Below, one piece after another: positions 16,337-25,281 of a stretch of DNA of 64,000 nt. Both the position numbers and the translations under genes were made by a program. Under the pieces are notes generated by a model. The model did no database searches and was not told the origin of the DNA. It worked only from the letters and a program-made list of their open reading frames with translations. The stretch is from Bacteroidota bacterium (lineage in GTDB: Bacteria; Bacteroidota; Rhodothermia; Rhodothermales; UBA10348), in assembly GCA_029262775.1 (NCBI GenBank), contig JAJCYR010000056.1, positions 1-64,000 of the forward strand, in the 5' to 3' direction. The first letter of the stretch is position 1. Each line of letters opens with the position of its first letter.

Positions 16337-16696
16337 TCAGTCGGACGCGGTCGTGGAAAAGCGTGTGACGGCTTCCTCTTCCGTGTCGGTAATATCGAAC
16401 AACATGGGGAATCCGAGGAGGTCGAAAACGTTATAGACCTTCGGACGCAGGGCGGCTATCTTGATGTCTCCGCCTCGCTCCCGGAGTTCCTCGATGAAGG
16501 CCATGAAAACGCCCAGTCCAGCACTTGATATATACACGAGTTGCTTTCCGTTGACAATGATCCGCACGGCGTCCTCTTTCCGGCATTTTTCGATGGCAGA
16601 TTCCAGTTCGGATGCCGTGTGGGCGTCGAGTTCCCCATTCAAATCCAGGATGCGAACATCGCCGCTTGCTCGAAACGACACAGAAAAATCACTCAT
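16337..16696 (-). CDS. STAS-domain anti-sigma factor antagonist (RsbV-like)
   Basis: 119 residues forming one STAS domain. The phosphorylation loop VYISSAGLGVFM carries Ser57 and Ser58, one of which would be the target of the partner kinase. The core begins with VRILDLNGELDAHTASELESAI. Transcribed ahead of the kinase gene. Partner-switching regulation is inferred from this pairing. Its upstream region (16697-16845) is shared with the divergent gene at 16846. Confidence 0.9.
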   Translation of the reverse strand: MSDFSVSFRASGDVRILDLNGELDAHTASELESAIEKCRKEDAVRIIVNGKQLVYISSAGLGVFMAFIEELRERGGDIKIAALRPKVYNVFDLLGFPMLFDITDTEEEAVTRFSTTASD

Positions 16697-16845
16697 GACA
16701 AATACTTTAGGTTGTTGATGGGTCTACGGACGTGTGACGCGTTGGGTGCACGGCCTCGGGAATATAGCGTGTGTACTCCAAACCTTTCCAATGGGTAACT
16801 TTCGTCGTCCGTTTCCGTACTGCCGTGGAAGAACATAATCAGCCG

Positions 16846-18570
16846 ATGAACCCCTTGACGCGAATACAACTGATACTGCTGGCCGTCCTCGCCGTGCTGG
16901 TGGTATGGCGCATGTCGGCCTCGGAGCCTGTTCCAGCAGGTTTTTTACAGTTGTCGGAGCTGGACGACAACCGCCTCTATGAGCAGGCATTTGAGTTGGA
17001 GCGTGCTGCCACCGTTCGCATCGACATCCGGGGAGCGTACGAGAATGACGCTCTGGATGCGCCGCTGGCAGCCTATGGGTGGATCGTCGATGCCCGATCG
17101 GGCGAGCCGGTCTGGATCATGTCCGGCTTGCGATCGAGCCCACGCGATATCCTGGCGACGGTGCAGGACGAGGTGGAGCTTGGACCCAGCCGCTACGTGG
17201 CGTACTTCACCGCATTGGGACCTGACCCGGGGTCATGGGTCGAGGGTACTTTTCTGGGCTTGGCCCCGCATTGGAAGCATTATCGGGACAAGTTTTACAT
17301 GGTACTCAACTCGGACGCTGATGCTTCTGTTACGAGCAATACATCGGTTGAACTGAAATCGGCCGATAATGAACTCTGGTCTGTGTATAAGGTCGGAAAC
17401 AGGGCGCATGAAACCGTTTTTCTGCGAATTGAGTCTGTTACGCCCATGCATGTTCAGGCTACGGCAGAATGGTGCGCGTCGGGCTGTGACGTGGCCAGGC
17501 TGACGGACCTCGAAACCGGCCGTGACGTCTGGGAACTGACCATGGAGAATTCAGAACCGGCCGGAGGATGGGACGCCAATCGGACGTTCAGTGGGGTCGT
17601 TGTTCTGGACCCGGGAGTCTACCAGGCTGTATTCGAGACCGACGGTCGCCACGATTCGGACCGGTGGATTGCAAATCCGCCATGGGTGCCGGCAAAGTGG
17701 GGCATGAGCCTGGGGACCGATGCCGAGGATGTGACCCTCGTTGATCCGTGGTCTGATGCCAGAGGACAGCCGGAGGTTTCCCTGCTCGAGGTGTCCTCCG
17801 GAGTACGGGAGCAGAAATCATTCACGGTCGAGCGCCCAGTCATGGTGCTGATTCATGCGCTGGGCGAGATCGGTACGGATGGCACTCTGTACGACCATGC
17901 GCAGCTGGTTGACAGTGACCGGGGCACGGTATTGTGGTCCATGTCGAGGGAGGGCAGCCTGCCGGGCGGCGGGCACGAGACGAACCGATCGCAGTCCGGC
18001 GTACTTCCATTGTCTCCGGGTACCTATTCACTTTCCTACGAGACCGATGACAGTCATGCCTGGAATGACTGGCGCAAATCCCGGCCCCGGCATCCGGAAC
18101 GCTGGGGCGTCGCCCTTTTTGTTCTGGACGCTGCGGATGCGAATGCATTGACCGTCCTTGACGGGTCGGTTGCGCCGCGTGAATCTGCTCAGTTGGGTCA
18201 GCAGTCGGGCGCAGTACTGGTGCAAGCCGAACGCGTGACCAACGACGTGCAGATCCTGGAGGAGTTTACGCTGAAGGCTGCATCGACCATTAACATCCGA
18301 GCGTCTGGGGAAATTTCACGGCAGGGACGGTATGATTATGGTTGGATTGAAAGTGCTGCAAGTGGAGAAACGGTCTGGGAAATGACACTCGACAATACCG
18401 TCCACGCGGGCGGTGATGACCGCAACAGGATATATGACGGCTCGCTGGAGTTACCCGCGGGGACCTACCGGGTGCATTTTGTCACCGATTTTGACTATGC
18501 ATGGGGCGATTTTGATACGGCTCCTCCGAAATATCCGGATGCCTGGGGTATAACCGTGACCGTTGAATGA
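16846..18570 (+). CDS. Unrecognised exported protein with about four repeated beta domains
   Basis: I do not recognise this 574-residue protein. An N-terminal hydrophobic segment (LILLAVLAVLVVW, about 9-21) acts as signal peptide or anchor. The rest consists of roughly four divergent copies of a domain of about 110-130 residues. Each contains a WI-type strand with G-E/T-x-VWEM, then a G-G-x-D/E-x-NR segment, then LxPGTYxxxFxTD, and three copies end in an aromatic stretch with P-x-x-WG(V/I/M). Examples are near residues 77-95, 215-290, 345-430 and 505-574. The start at 16846 is chosen because the signal peptide begins there. The stop overlaps prmA (ATGA). It may be a surface or periplasmic binding protein; function unknown. 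Confidence 0.75.
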   Translation: MNPLTRIQLILLAVLAVLVVWRMSASEPVPAGFLQLSELDDNRLYEQAFELERAATVRIDIRGAYENDALDAPLAAYGWIVDARSGEPVWIMSGLRSSPRDILATVQDEVELGPSRYVAYFTALGPDPGSWVEGTFLGLAPHWKHYRDKFYMVLNSDADASVTSNTSVELKSADNELWSVYKVGNRAHETVFLRIESVTPMHVQATAEWCASGCDVARLTDLETGRDVWELTMENSEPAGGWDANRTFSGVVVLDPGVYQAVFETDGRHDSDRWIANPPWVPAKWGMSLGTDAEDVTLVDPWSDARGQPEVSLLEVSSGVREQKSFTVERPVMVLIHALGEIGTDGTLYDHAQLVDSDRGTVLWSMSREGSLPGGGHETNRSQSGVLPLSPGTYSLSYETDDSHAWNDWRKSRPRHPERWGVALFVLDAADANALTVLDGSVAPRESAQLGQQSGAVLVQAERVTNDVQILEEFTLKAASTINIRASGEISRQGRYDYGWIESAASGETVWEMTLDNTVHAGGDDRNRIYDGSLELPAGTYRVHFVTDFDYAWGDFDTAPPKYPDAWGITVTVE

Positions 18571-19400
18571 ACATGGTGCGTGTGCGGGTGGCGTGCGCGG
18601 ATACGGACATTGAGCGTCTGGTCGCCGAACTGAGCGCGCTCGGAGCAGATGGTTTTCACGAGGCCGAGGCCTGTTTGGACGCCTATTTTCCGCCAGATGC
18701 GTATGGGGCTCTGCCCGGAAATTGGATGGCGCTGTTGTCAGGGTGGGGTGGTATGCTCGAGGGCGAACCGGAAGAAATCGCGGATCGGAACTGGAACGCC
18801 GAGTGGGAAGCCTCCATTGAGCCCATACACGTCGCGCCCTTCTACATTCGTCCTTCCTGGCATATCGTACCCATTCCCGAGGCCGCTATTGACCTTGTCA
18901 TTGACCCAAAAATGAGCTTTGGGACGGGGTACCATGAAACCACACGCCTCATGCTCCGCGCATTGGCGCACCTGGTCGAACCTGGAGATCGTGTGCTGGA
19001 CGCCGGTACGGGCACCGGTATATTGGGAATCGCAGCCCTCAAGGTGGGGGCGTCGTCGTGCTTTGCTTTTGATTTTGACCCATGGTGCGCAGTCAACGCC
19101 GTTGAGAATGCTGAACTGAATGGTGTTGGGGACACGTTCACCGTGGTAGAGGGCGACGAGCGGGTCGTACCAGGAGGGATTTTTGACGTGGTATTGGCAA
19201 ATATCAACCGGGAGGCGTTGTTGGCCATGACACCAGCACTGTTGACCTGTTTACGTCCGGGTGGTGTACTCGGGCTCTCGGGCTTGCTGATTTCCGACCA
19301 GGAAATGGTCCGTGCGGCCCTCCCGACTGCGTCCATTTACGAAGATACGGACGGCGAATGGTGGACCATCTGGATACGGAATGAGACTCGCGACCATTGA
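18567..19400 (+). CDS. prmA: Ribosomal protein L11 methyltransferase
   Basis: SAM-dependent enzyme that methylates L11. The protein has a PrmA-type N-terminal domain (AELSALGADGFHEAE) with the NWNAEWEASIEPIHVAPFYIRPSW linker, then the catalytic Rossmann domain: DPKMSFGTGYHETTRLML, motif I VLDAGTGTGILGIAALK, and the NPPY-equivalent DVVLANINREALL, where Asn-Ile-Asn is typical of PrmA. 277 residues, family length. It begins inside the stop of the repeat protein and overlaps the ppx-like gene by 20 bases. Confidence 0.93.
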   Translation: MNMVRVRVACADTDIERLVAELSALGADGFHEAEACLDAYFPPDAYGALPGNWMALLSGWGGMLEGEPEEIADRNWNAEWEASIEPIHVAPFYIRPSWHIVPIPEAAIDLVIDPKMSFGTGYHETTRLMLRALAHLVEPGDRVLDAGTGTGILGIAALKVGASSCFAFDFDPWCAVNAVENAELNGVGDTFTVVEGDERVVPGGIFDVVLANINREALLAMTPALLTCLRPGGVLGLSGLLISDQEMVRAALPTASIYEDTDGEWWTIWIRNETRDH

Positions 19401-20310
19401 TGTTGGCACCAATACGGCACTCCTGCTGATATCGGAGTGGCGTTCGGGAAGTCTGCAGATTCTTCACCAGGGCGGCGGCTATGTGCGTCTGGGAGAAGGA
19501 CTTGGCGCAAGAGGACGCGTCTCGGCTGCCGCATTGGAGCGTCTCCGAATGGTGCTCCGGGCGCACCGGGCCACAGCCCGGACATGGCGCGTAGATCATC
19601 TGATTGTAACGGGCACCAGCGCGTCGCGCGATGCGGAAAATGGAGAGGATATTCGGGCCGTCGTGCTCGAGGAGACGGGCGTGGCGTACCGGATTCTGAC
19701 GGGCGAGGAGGAAGCCGATGTGACGTTCGAGGGTGCGCTGGTGGGCTGGCCGCATGGACACAGCTACGAAGGCCGCGTGACCGTCGTCGACGTGGGCGGC
19801 GGCTCGACCGAACTCGTTCAGGGTCAATGGGTGGCCGGAAAGGCCGAGCGCACGGCGGCGGTCAGCCTGAATATTGGCACGGTCAGACTGACCGAAAAAT
19901 TTTACACGGTACAGCCGCCACTGGCCAGTGAGGTGGTTGCATGTCGCGCATGGACCGCATCCATGATGGATGCCGCGCTCCGTGATTACGAGCGTGGGGT
20001 GCCCCTCGTGGGCGCCTCAGGAACAGCTCATGTGCTGCTGCACCTGCACCGTGTGCACCGGGGTGGTTCCGGGGTCATGGCCCAGGAGGATCTTGGCTAC
20101 TGGGAACGCGAACTGCACGGAAAAACGCAGGAAGAGGTGCATGCACTCGCGCCCGAGCGGATGTCGGGCAGGGCGGACGTCTTCCCGGCTGGGGTGTTGG
20201 TGCTCGTGGAGGCGTTCCGGGCCCTCGGCGCCTCGGAGTTCCATGTGTCGGATTATGGCGTTCGGCACGGCATCGCCCTGCGATATTTCCGGGAATTACA
20301 GGAGGGGTAA
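19381..20310 (+). CDS. Exopolyphosphatase / pppGpp phosphatase family protein
   Basis: ASKHA-fold phosphatase of the Ppx/GppA family acting on polyphosphate or pppGpp. The start at 19381 gives MRLATIDVGTNTALLLISEW, the phosphate-1 motif; an earlier in-frame ATG lies deep in prmA. Also seen: SASRDAENGEDI, GVAYRILTGEEEA, the phosphate-2 motif VVDVGGGSTELVQ and VSLNIGTVRLTEKF, and the adenosine-like VGASGTAHVLL. 309 residues, a single-module form without the HD-like C-terminal domain of E. coli Ppx. No polyphosphate kinase is nearby, so the substrate is not decided. Confidence 0.92.
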   Translation: MRLATIDVGTNTALLLISEWRSGSLQILHQGGGYVRLGEGLGARGRVSAAALERLRMVLRAHRATARTWRVDHLIVTGTSASRDAENGEDIRAVVLEETGVAYRILTGEEEADVTFEGALVGWPHGHSYEGRVTVVDVGGGSTELVQGQWVAGKAERTAAVSLNIGTVRLTEKFYTVQPPLASEVVACRAWTASMMDAALRDYERGVPLVGASGTAHVLLHLHRVHRGGSGVMAQEDLGYWERELHGKTQEEVHALAPERMSGRADVFPAGVLVLVEAFRALGASEFHVSDYGVRHGIALRYFRELQEG

Positions 20311-20375
20311 ACGCGGCACCGGAACAGTTATCGGGGGCGGTGTCGTAAGGAAGCCACACCATTTGACGCAGACCC

Positions 20376-21482
20376 ATGTCCGATACAGAACCTGTTCTCG
20401 ATGCCCTGAAAACCGTGTTGGACCCGGACTCCGAAAAACATGTCCTACAACTGGACATGATTCGTGACCTTCGGACCGAAGACGGAAAAATATATCTCAC
20501 CGTCCAGATCCATGACCCGATGTCTACCTTCGCATCGGACGTGGAACGGGCATGTCGCGCGGCGCTTTCGCCTCTCGTCGACTCGCCGTCGGATGTCCGT
20601 ATTTCGCTCGACAATGACATGATTGATCTGGGTGCCGAACTGACCGTGGATGGGGCCACCCAATCGGACGGCTTTTCGGGTGCCCGAAATATTGTGGCGG
20701 TAGCATCGGGGAAAGGGGGAGTGGGCAAGAGCACCGTGTCGGTGAACCTGGCCGTCGCACTGGCACAGCAGGGGTTTGCGGTGGGACTCGTGGACACGGA
20801 CATTTACGGTCCATCCATTCCCACGATGTTCGGTGTCGAAGATGCCAAGCCGAAAGTAGCCGAGAATCGGCGCATCCTGCCCATCGAGCGGTACGGCGTA
20901 AAATTGCTCTCCATGGGCTTCCTGGTCGACCCTGGGAAGGCCGTCGTCTGGCGTGGTCCCATGGTAACGAGTGCCGTCAAGCAGTTCCTGTCCGACACCG
21001 AGTGGGGAGACCTGGACTTTCTGATCCTTGACCTGCCGCCAGGAACGGGTGACATACAGCTGACCATTGTACAGACCGTACCTCTCAACGGAGCTGTCGT
21101 GGTCTCCACGCCGCAGCGCGTTGCCCTGGCCGATGCGAGAAAAGGGGTCGCCATGTTCGACCAGGTACATGTGCCGGTGCTGGGGCTGGTCGAAAATATG
21201 GCCTGGTTCGAGCCGCCCGATGTTCCCGGTCGCCGGTATTACCTGTTCGGTGAGGGAGGGGCGAGAGCCCTGGCAGAGGAGCTGAACGTTCCGCTTCTGG
21301 GCGAACTACCCATTGACGAGGAGGTGCGACGCAACTGTGATGACGGCACGCCTGCTGCCGCTCACCAGGGAACGCCCGCCGCAGCGGCATTCGATGCCCT
21401 TGCACGGCGCGTTACCGAGGAGGTGTGGCGACGCAATGCCACCCGACCAGCGACGCAGAAAGTGGAAATACTCCGCCGCTGA
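20376..21482 (+). CDS. mrp: Mrp/NBP35-family iron-sulfur cluster carrier ATPase
   Basis: 368 residues: N-terminal MIP18/DUF59 domain (1-90), then a P-loop ATPase with deviant Walker A SGKGGVGKST at 111-120, DTDIYGPSIPTMFG, MGFLVDPGKAVVWRGPMV, and DFLILDLPPGTGDIQLT. It is thought to bind and transfer Fe-S clusters. The CxxC of E. coli Mrp is not found; the corresponding region reads ENMAWFEPPDVPGRRYYLFGEGG, as is common in Bacteroidota homologues. It is 57 bases before a NifU-like scaffold gene, a functionally fitting pair. Confidence 0.94.
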   Translation: MSDTEPVLDALKTVLDPDSEKHVLQLDMIRDLRTEDGKIYLTVQIHDPMSTFASDVERACRAALSPLVDSPSDVRISLDNDMIDLGAELTVDGATQSDGFSGARNIVAVASGKGGVGKSTVSVNLAVALAQQGFAVGLVDTDIYGPSIPTMFGVEDAKPKVAENRRILPIERYGVKLLSMGFLVDPGKAVVWRGPMVTSAVKQFLSDTEWGDLDFLILDLPPGTGDIQLTIVQTVPLNGAVVVSTPQRVALADARKGVAMFDQVHVPVLGLVENMAWFEPPDVPGRRYYLFGEGGARALAEELNVPLLGELPIDEEVRRNCDDGTPAAAHQGTPAAAAFDALARRVTEEVWRRNATRPATQKVEILRR

Positions 21483-21539
21483 GTGGACGAATACGTTTCG
21501 GACAGAACCCGCACGGAGCTACATGCGTTGGATAGCCCC

Positions 21540-21806
21540 ATGATACTACGACCAGACATAGATGCGGCCCTCGTCCGCCAGGTGGAGTCGGCGCTCGATA
21601 CGCTGCGCCCCTACCTGCAGGCAGATGGTGGTGAGGTCCGACTGGTGGATATCACGCCCGACATGGTGGTGGAGCTTGAACTGCTCGGTGCCTGTGGGAC
21701 GTGTCCCATGAGCATGATGACGCTGCGTGCAGGCATAGAACAGGCCGTGAAACGGTCCGTCCCCTCGATATCGCGCGTTGAGGCCGTCAACGCAATGGCG
21801 CCCTGA
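21540..21806 (+). CDS. NifU-like C-terminal domain protein (Fe-S scaffold)
   Basis: 88 residues forming one NifU-C domain, with the cluster-binding pair Cys52-x2-Cys55 in LLGACGTCPMSMMTLRAGIE. LQADGGEVRLVDI is the family's conserved segment. The ATG at 21540 is preferred; a GTG at 21483 directly after the mrp stop would add 19 residues. It delivers or carries a 4Fe-4S cluster, likely together with the Mrp protein encoded just upstream. Confidence 0.92.
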   Translation: MILRPDIDAALVRQVESALDTLRPYLQADGGEVRLVDITPDMVVELELLGACGTCPMSMMTLRAGIEQAVKRSVPSISRVEAVNAMAP

Positions 21807-21843
21807 GCCGGGGGTCCGGCCGGCCCAGGGCCGACCGACTCAG
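21803..21843. terminator. Imperfect hairpin between convergent genes
   Basis: Bases CTGAGCCGG (from 21803) and CCGACTCAG (to 21843) can pair with one mismatch, enclosing a GC-rich interior with CGGCC-CAG-GGCCG. It covers both stop codons of the convergent NifU-like and M28 genes. Candidate two-way terminator, without clear T-runs. Confidence 0.35.
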
Positions 21844-23624
21844 TTGAATCCGGTGCCCGACACGGCCGGACGCATGTCCTGATTGGCTACCTGCCAGGCG
21901 GTTCCGAAAATGAGGCGGGCAATCTGCTCCATGCGCTCATATTCGATTTTTTCCGGCTCGTCACCGACGCCGTGATAGTCAGCATGGGTGCCCGTGAAGA
22001 AGAAAATGAACGGAACACCATGCTTACCGAAATTCCAGTGGTCTGAGCGCCGGTAGAACTGATTCGGGTCATCCTTTGAGTTGAACCGTTCGTTGACATC
22101 AAGGCTGGTGCCCATCAGTTCGTTCGCCTGCAGATTGATGTCGTGCAGTTCCTGGGATATCAGGTTGGATCCGATGATGTACACATAATTGCCGTCAGGA
22201 CCCGGGTGCGTCGGGTCAATACGGCCAATCATGTCAATATTCAGGTTCGTGACGGTGTTTTCAATAGGGAAGAGCGGCTCGTGATCGGCGTACCAGGCCG
22301 AGCCGAGTAGCCCTTTTTCTTCGCCCGTCACGTTCATGAACAGGAGTGATCTCCTGGGGCCGAATCCATCCTCTTTCGCCTGCATAAATGCACTCGCCAG
22401 CTCAAGTACCGTAACAGTGCCGCTTCCGTCGTCGTCTGCGCCGTTGTTTATCCGGTCTTCGCCACTGCTGGAAATACCGATGTGGTCGTAATGAGACGTC
22501 AGGACCACCACCTCGTCGCGCAGATCCGAACCCTCGATGAATGCCACGACATTTTCGGTCGGTGCCTCATAACGTGTGTTCTCGATCGATCCCGTGAGAC
22601 GGATTTCACTGAGCCCAAAAACCAACGGAGAACGGGTTTCGGCGACCGCGGACTGTATGGATGCGACGGTTTTGCCCGTGGGGGCCAACAGCGAGTTCGC
22701 GAGCTCTTCTGAAATACGGAAGACCGGCGGGAGCGCCCTGCGTCGTCCGCCGGCAGCCGCGTCATCGGGCGGTGTCAGCGACAGGCTTCCAGCGCCTTCG
22801 GGCAGCGGTGCGCTGGCGTCGCCTACCATCAGGATGCCTGCGGGCATGGCGCCACCCTGGAGTAGATAGCGCAGCTTCGTGAAACGTCCGGACGACCAGG
22901 CGGTGGGCGTGCCATCATCCGAAAGCAGCGCCTCCCCACTTGCCGTCATGGGCTCGCCGTCCAGCATCATAATCCACGTACCGCCTGTGCTCACGCCTGC
23001 TGCTTCGAGGGCAGTAAAATCGCTGAAATTGCGCTCCGGCTCGTGAATACCGTACCCCGCAAATACGAGCGGGGCGGTGACTCCGCTTCCTTCGCCCATC
23101 TGATAGCTGAACGAGCCGTCATTCACGTCACGCGAAAACTCGGCCGCGAAAAGCTCCGTCCCATTGCGCTCTGCCTTCAGGGTGCTGCGCTCGAAACGCG
23201 TCCCGTAAACGGTGAAGGGCTGCAAGTAGGCTGCTGGACCCGGAGTGTCGTGCGCTGCAGCCGTGCCGCGCGGCTCAAGCCCCATCAGCCGGTACTGTGA
23301 TGCGAGGTACTCGGCAGCCATCTTCTGGCCTGGCCGGGTCGTCTCGCGACCCTCGAAGAAGTCGGATGCGAAGAAATAGAGGTGCGCCGCGAGGTCGCTT
23401 GCAGTAATAGTATTGGCGTATGCCGATACCAATTCAGGATCGTCGACGAGCGTGGGCGTGACCTGGGGGTCGGCGACACCGCGACCTGTGTCCGTCAGCT
23501 GGGCAACGGATTCGTGCGCCAGGACACCGCCAAGAATGAAAAGCAGGAAAATAAAGCGGACAAAAATGACCGGGCGCGAAGCCCGGCGAAGGCGTACAGG
23601 TGATCGCATGGATACATTCCTCAA
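21840..23624 (-). CDS. Secreted M28-family zinc metallopeptidase
   Basis: 594 residues with an N-terminal signal peptide (FVRFIFLLFILGGVLA). The M28 metal-binding residues are clear in order: TSHYDHIG, NNGADDDGSGTV (bridging Asp), VTGEEKGLLGSAW (catalytic Glu pair), DMIGRID, and a late His in FTGTHADYHGVGD. A PA-like insert precedes the catalytic domain, as in secreted aminopeptidases of this group. Likely an aminopeptidase acting outside the inner membrane on peptides. The ATG at 23624 is used; an ATG five codons later is possible. Convergent with the NifU-like gene. Confidence 0.93.
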   Translation of the reverse strand: MRNVSMRSPVRLRRASRPVIFVRFIFLLFILGGVLAHESVAQLTDTGRGVADPQVTPTLVDDPELVSAYANTITASDLAAHLYFFASDFFEGRETTRPGQKMAAEYLASQYRLMGLEPRGTAAAHDTPGPAAYLQPFTVYGTRFERSTLKAERNGTELFAAEFSRDVNDGSFSYQMGEGSGVTAPLVFAGYGIHEPERNFSDFTALEAAGVSTGGTWIMMLDGEPMTASGEALLSDDGTPTAWSSGRFTKLRYLLQGGAMPAGILMVGDASAPLPEGAGSLSLTPPDDAAAGGRRRALPPVFRISEELANSLLAPTGKTVASIQSAVAETRSPLVFGLSEIRLTGSIENTRYEAPTENVVAFIEGSDLRDEVVVLTSHYDHIGISSSGEDRINNGADDDGSGTVTVLELASAFMQAKEDGFGPRRSLLFMNVTGEEKGLLGSAWYADHEPLFPIENTVTNLNIDMIGRIDPTHPGPDGNYVYIIGSNLISQELHDINLQANELMGTSLDVNERFNSKDDPNQFYRRSDHWNFGKHGVPFIFFFTGTHADYHGVGDEPEKIEYERMEQIARLIFGTAWQVANQDMRPAVSGTGFN

Positions 23625-23659
23625 GGATTAGGTTGGGGCCACCGGGTGGCAGATCCGGG

Positions 23660-24667
23660 TCAGGATAGACGCCGACGTTTATTCAAATACGCCAGCAGTG
23701 CGGTACTGTAGCTCTGGGAAGTATCAAGCTCCACAAAATCGACGTTATGTTCTCGGCACTTATTGCGGAATCGATGTGAAAAAGAGGCAACAGCCTCCGT
23801 GTAATTGTCGCGCAGCTGGGAAGGCTGTACGCTCATTTCTTCACCGGTTTCCATATCTACAAACCGCATGGGGACGTCTGGAAAACGAAAATGACGCTCG
23901 GTCTCGGACTCGAGAACGTGAAACACCAGGACTTCATGGCCACGATAGCGCAGGTGGCGAAGTGCTGTGAGCAGGGCGTCATGCTCGGAAATATTTTCGA
24001 ACAGGTCGGTAATCAGGACGACCATGGACCGACGGCCAATCCGCTCAGCTACCTCCTCCAACGTCGATGCAGCACTCGTGCGCCGGTCGTCACTTCCTTC
24101 TTCGGTGAGGGTCTCCAGCGTCGCCAGCAGCTGCCTAAGGTACCCCTGCGTGGACTTTGGTTGCCTCATGGTGTGGATGTGCTCATCGAACGCAATCAGC
24201 CCGGTGGCGTCGCGCTGCCGGACCATGAGGTAGTGAAGTGCACCCGCCAGCCAGGCGCCGTACTCCAGTTTGCTGACTTCTGCACTGTGTTTGTACTTCA
24301 TGGAAGCCGACGTGTCCAGCACGACGTACTGACGCAGATTGGTCTCTTCTTCGTACTGCTTCACATAGTGCCGGTCTGTCTTGGCAAATACTTTCCAGTC
24401 TACGTGTCGCAGCTCGTCACCCGGGTTATACGGCCGGTGTTCTGCAAACTCTACTGAGAATCCGTGATAAGGACTTTTATGAAGTCCAGTGATAAACCCT
24501 TCAACAATCAGACGGGCACGCAACTCCATGGAGTTGATCTGTGAGATGAATGCCGGGTCCAGATATTTCAGCGATTGTTCGGTGGCAGGCACGTCGGGTA
24601 GCGGGATTCGTTGATTCCTGTCAAACGGTGATGCCGTTTTCTGTTCCACGTCATTTTTTTCACGCAC
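23660..24667 (-). CDS. DUF58 / von Willebrand A-like protein
   Basis: 335 residues. The DUF58 signature HVDWKVFAKTDRHYVKQYEEE is at about 88-108, after the usual GFSVEFAEHRPYNPGDELR. A degenerate MIDAS-like motif DTSASMKYK follows. It is a cytoplasmic partner usually found with MoxR ATPases and vWA membrane proteins in a chaperone-like system; no MoxR gene is in this window. It ends 35 bases upstream of the M28 gene and is divergent from pyrR. Confidence 0.92.
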   Translation of the reverse strand: MREKNDVEQKTASPFDRNQRIPLPDVPATEQSLKYLDPAFISQINSMELRARLIVEGFITGLHKSPYHGFSVEFAEHRPYNPGDELRHVDWKVFAKTDRHYVKQYEEETNLRQYVVLDTSASMKYKHSAEVSKLEYGAWLAGALHYLMVRQRDATGLIAFDEHIHTMRQPKSTQGYLRQLLATLETLTEEGSDDRRTSAASTLEEVAERIGRRSMVVLITDLFENISEHDALLTALRHLRYRGHEVLVFHVLESETERHFRFPDVPMRFVDMETGEEMSVQPSQLRDNYTEAVASFSHRFRNKCREHNVDFVELDTSQSYSTALLAYLNKRRRLS

Positions 24668-24708
24668 TCCAAAAGACGTCCGTCCTGAAGGGTCCGTACA
24701 TTGGAGTC

Positions 24709-25281
24709 ATGCACGCCAACGACACCATTAAAGCCCGGCTCATGGACGAGCGCGACCTGGAGCGCAGTCTGCACCGGATGTCGCGTCAGATCGTCGAAAT
24801 GTTTGCCGTTGACGAAACGGCCGGGGTGGACTTCGGGCTGATCGGCATGCAGACCCGTGGGGTATTTCTTGCCCGTCGGCTCGCCCGCCTTGTCCGGGAA
24901 TTCGATGGGGTGGATGTACCCGTGGGTGTGCTCGATGCCACCATGTACCGTGACGACTTCAGGGTGCGAAACCGGAAGCCCGAGGTACGTGAAACGGCCA
25001 TTGACTTTGATATCCACGATCGACATCTGGTACTTGTGGATGATGTGCTTTTTACAGGCAGAACCGTTCGCAGTGCACTGGATGCCCTGATGGATATCGG
25101 ACGACCCGCTTCCGTGCATTTTTTGGTTATGGTGGACAGGGGCCTCAGGGAATTGCCCATCAAGGCGGATTTTGTCGGGCGTCATGTGCCCACCCTTCCC
25201 GGTGAAGAAGTGCGCGTCAGACTCAGGGAATGCGACGACAGGGAAGGCGTGTGGCTTGTTGAGTCAGGGGTAACAATATGA
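24709..25281 (+). CDS. pyrR: PyrR: pyrimidine regulator / uracil phosphoribosyltransferase
   Basis: 190 residues with the PRPP-binding loop [19 protein letters not shown] at about 106-124, family length. The start at 24709 gives [21 protein letters not shown], matching PyrR; a longer frame from 24550 runs into the divergent DUF58 gene. In Firmicutes PyrR controls transcription by binding a pyr mRNA leader; here the gap upstream is only 41 bases with no attenuator structure, so regulation by that route is doubtful at this locus and UPRTase activity may dominate. Overlaps pyrB by four bases. Confidence 0.95.
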   Translation: MHANDTIKARLMDERDLERSLHRMSRQIVEMFAVDETAGVDFGLIGMQTRGVFLARRLARLVREFDGVDVPVGVLDATMYRDDFRVRNRKPEVRETAIDFDIHDRHLVLVDDVLFTGRTVRSALDALMDIGRPASVHFLVMVDRGLRELPIKADFVGRHVPTLPGEEVRVRLRECDDREGVWLVESGVTI

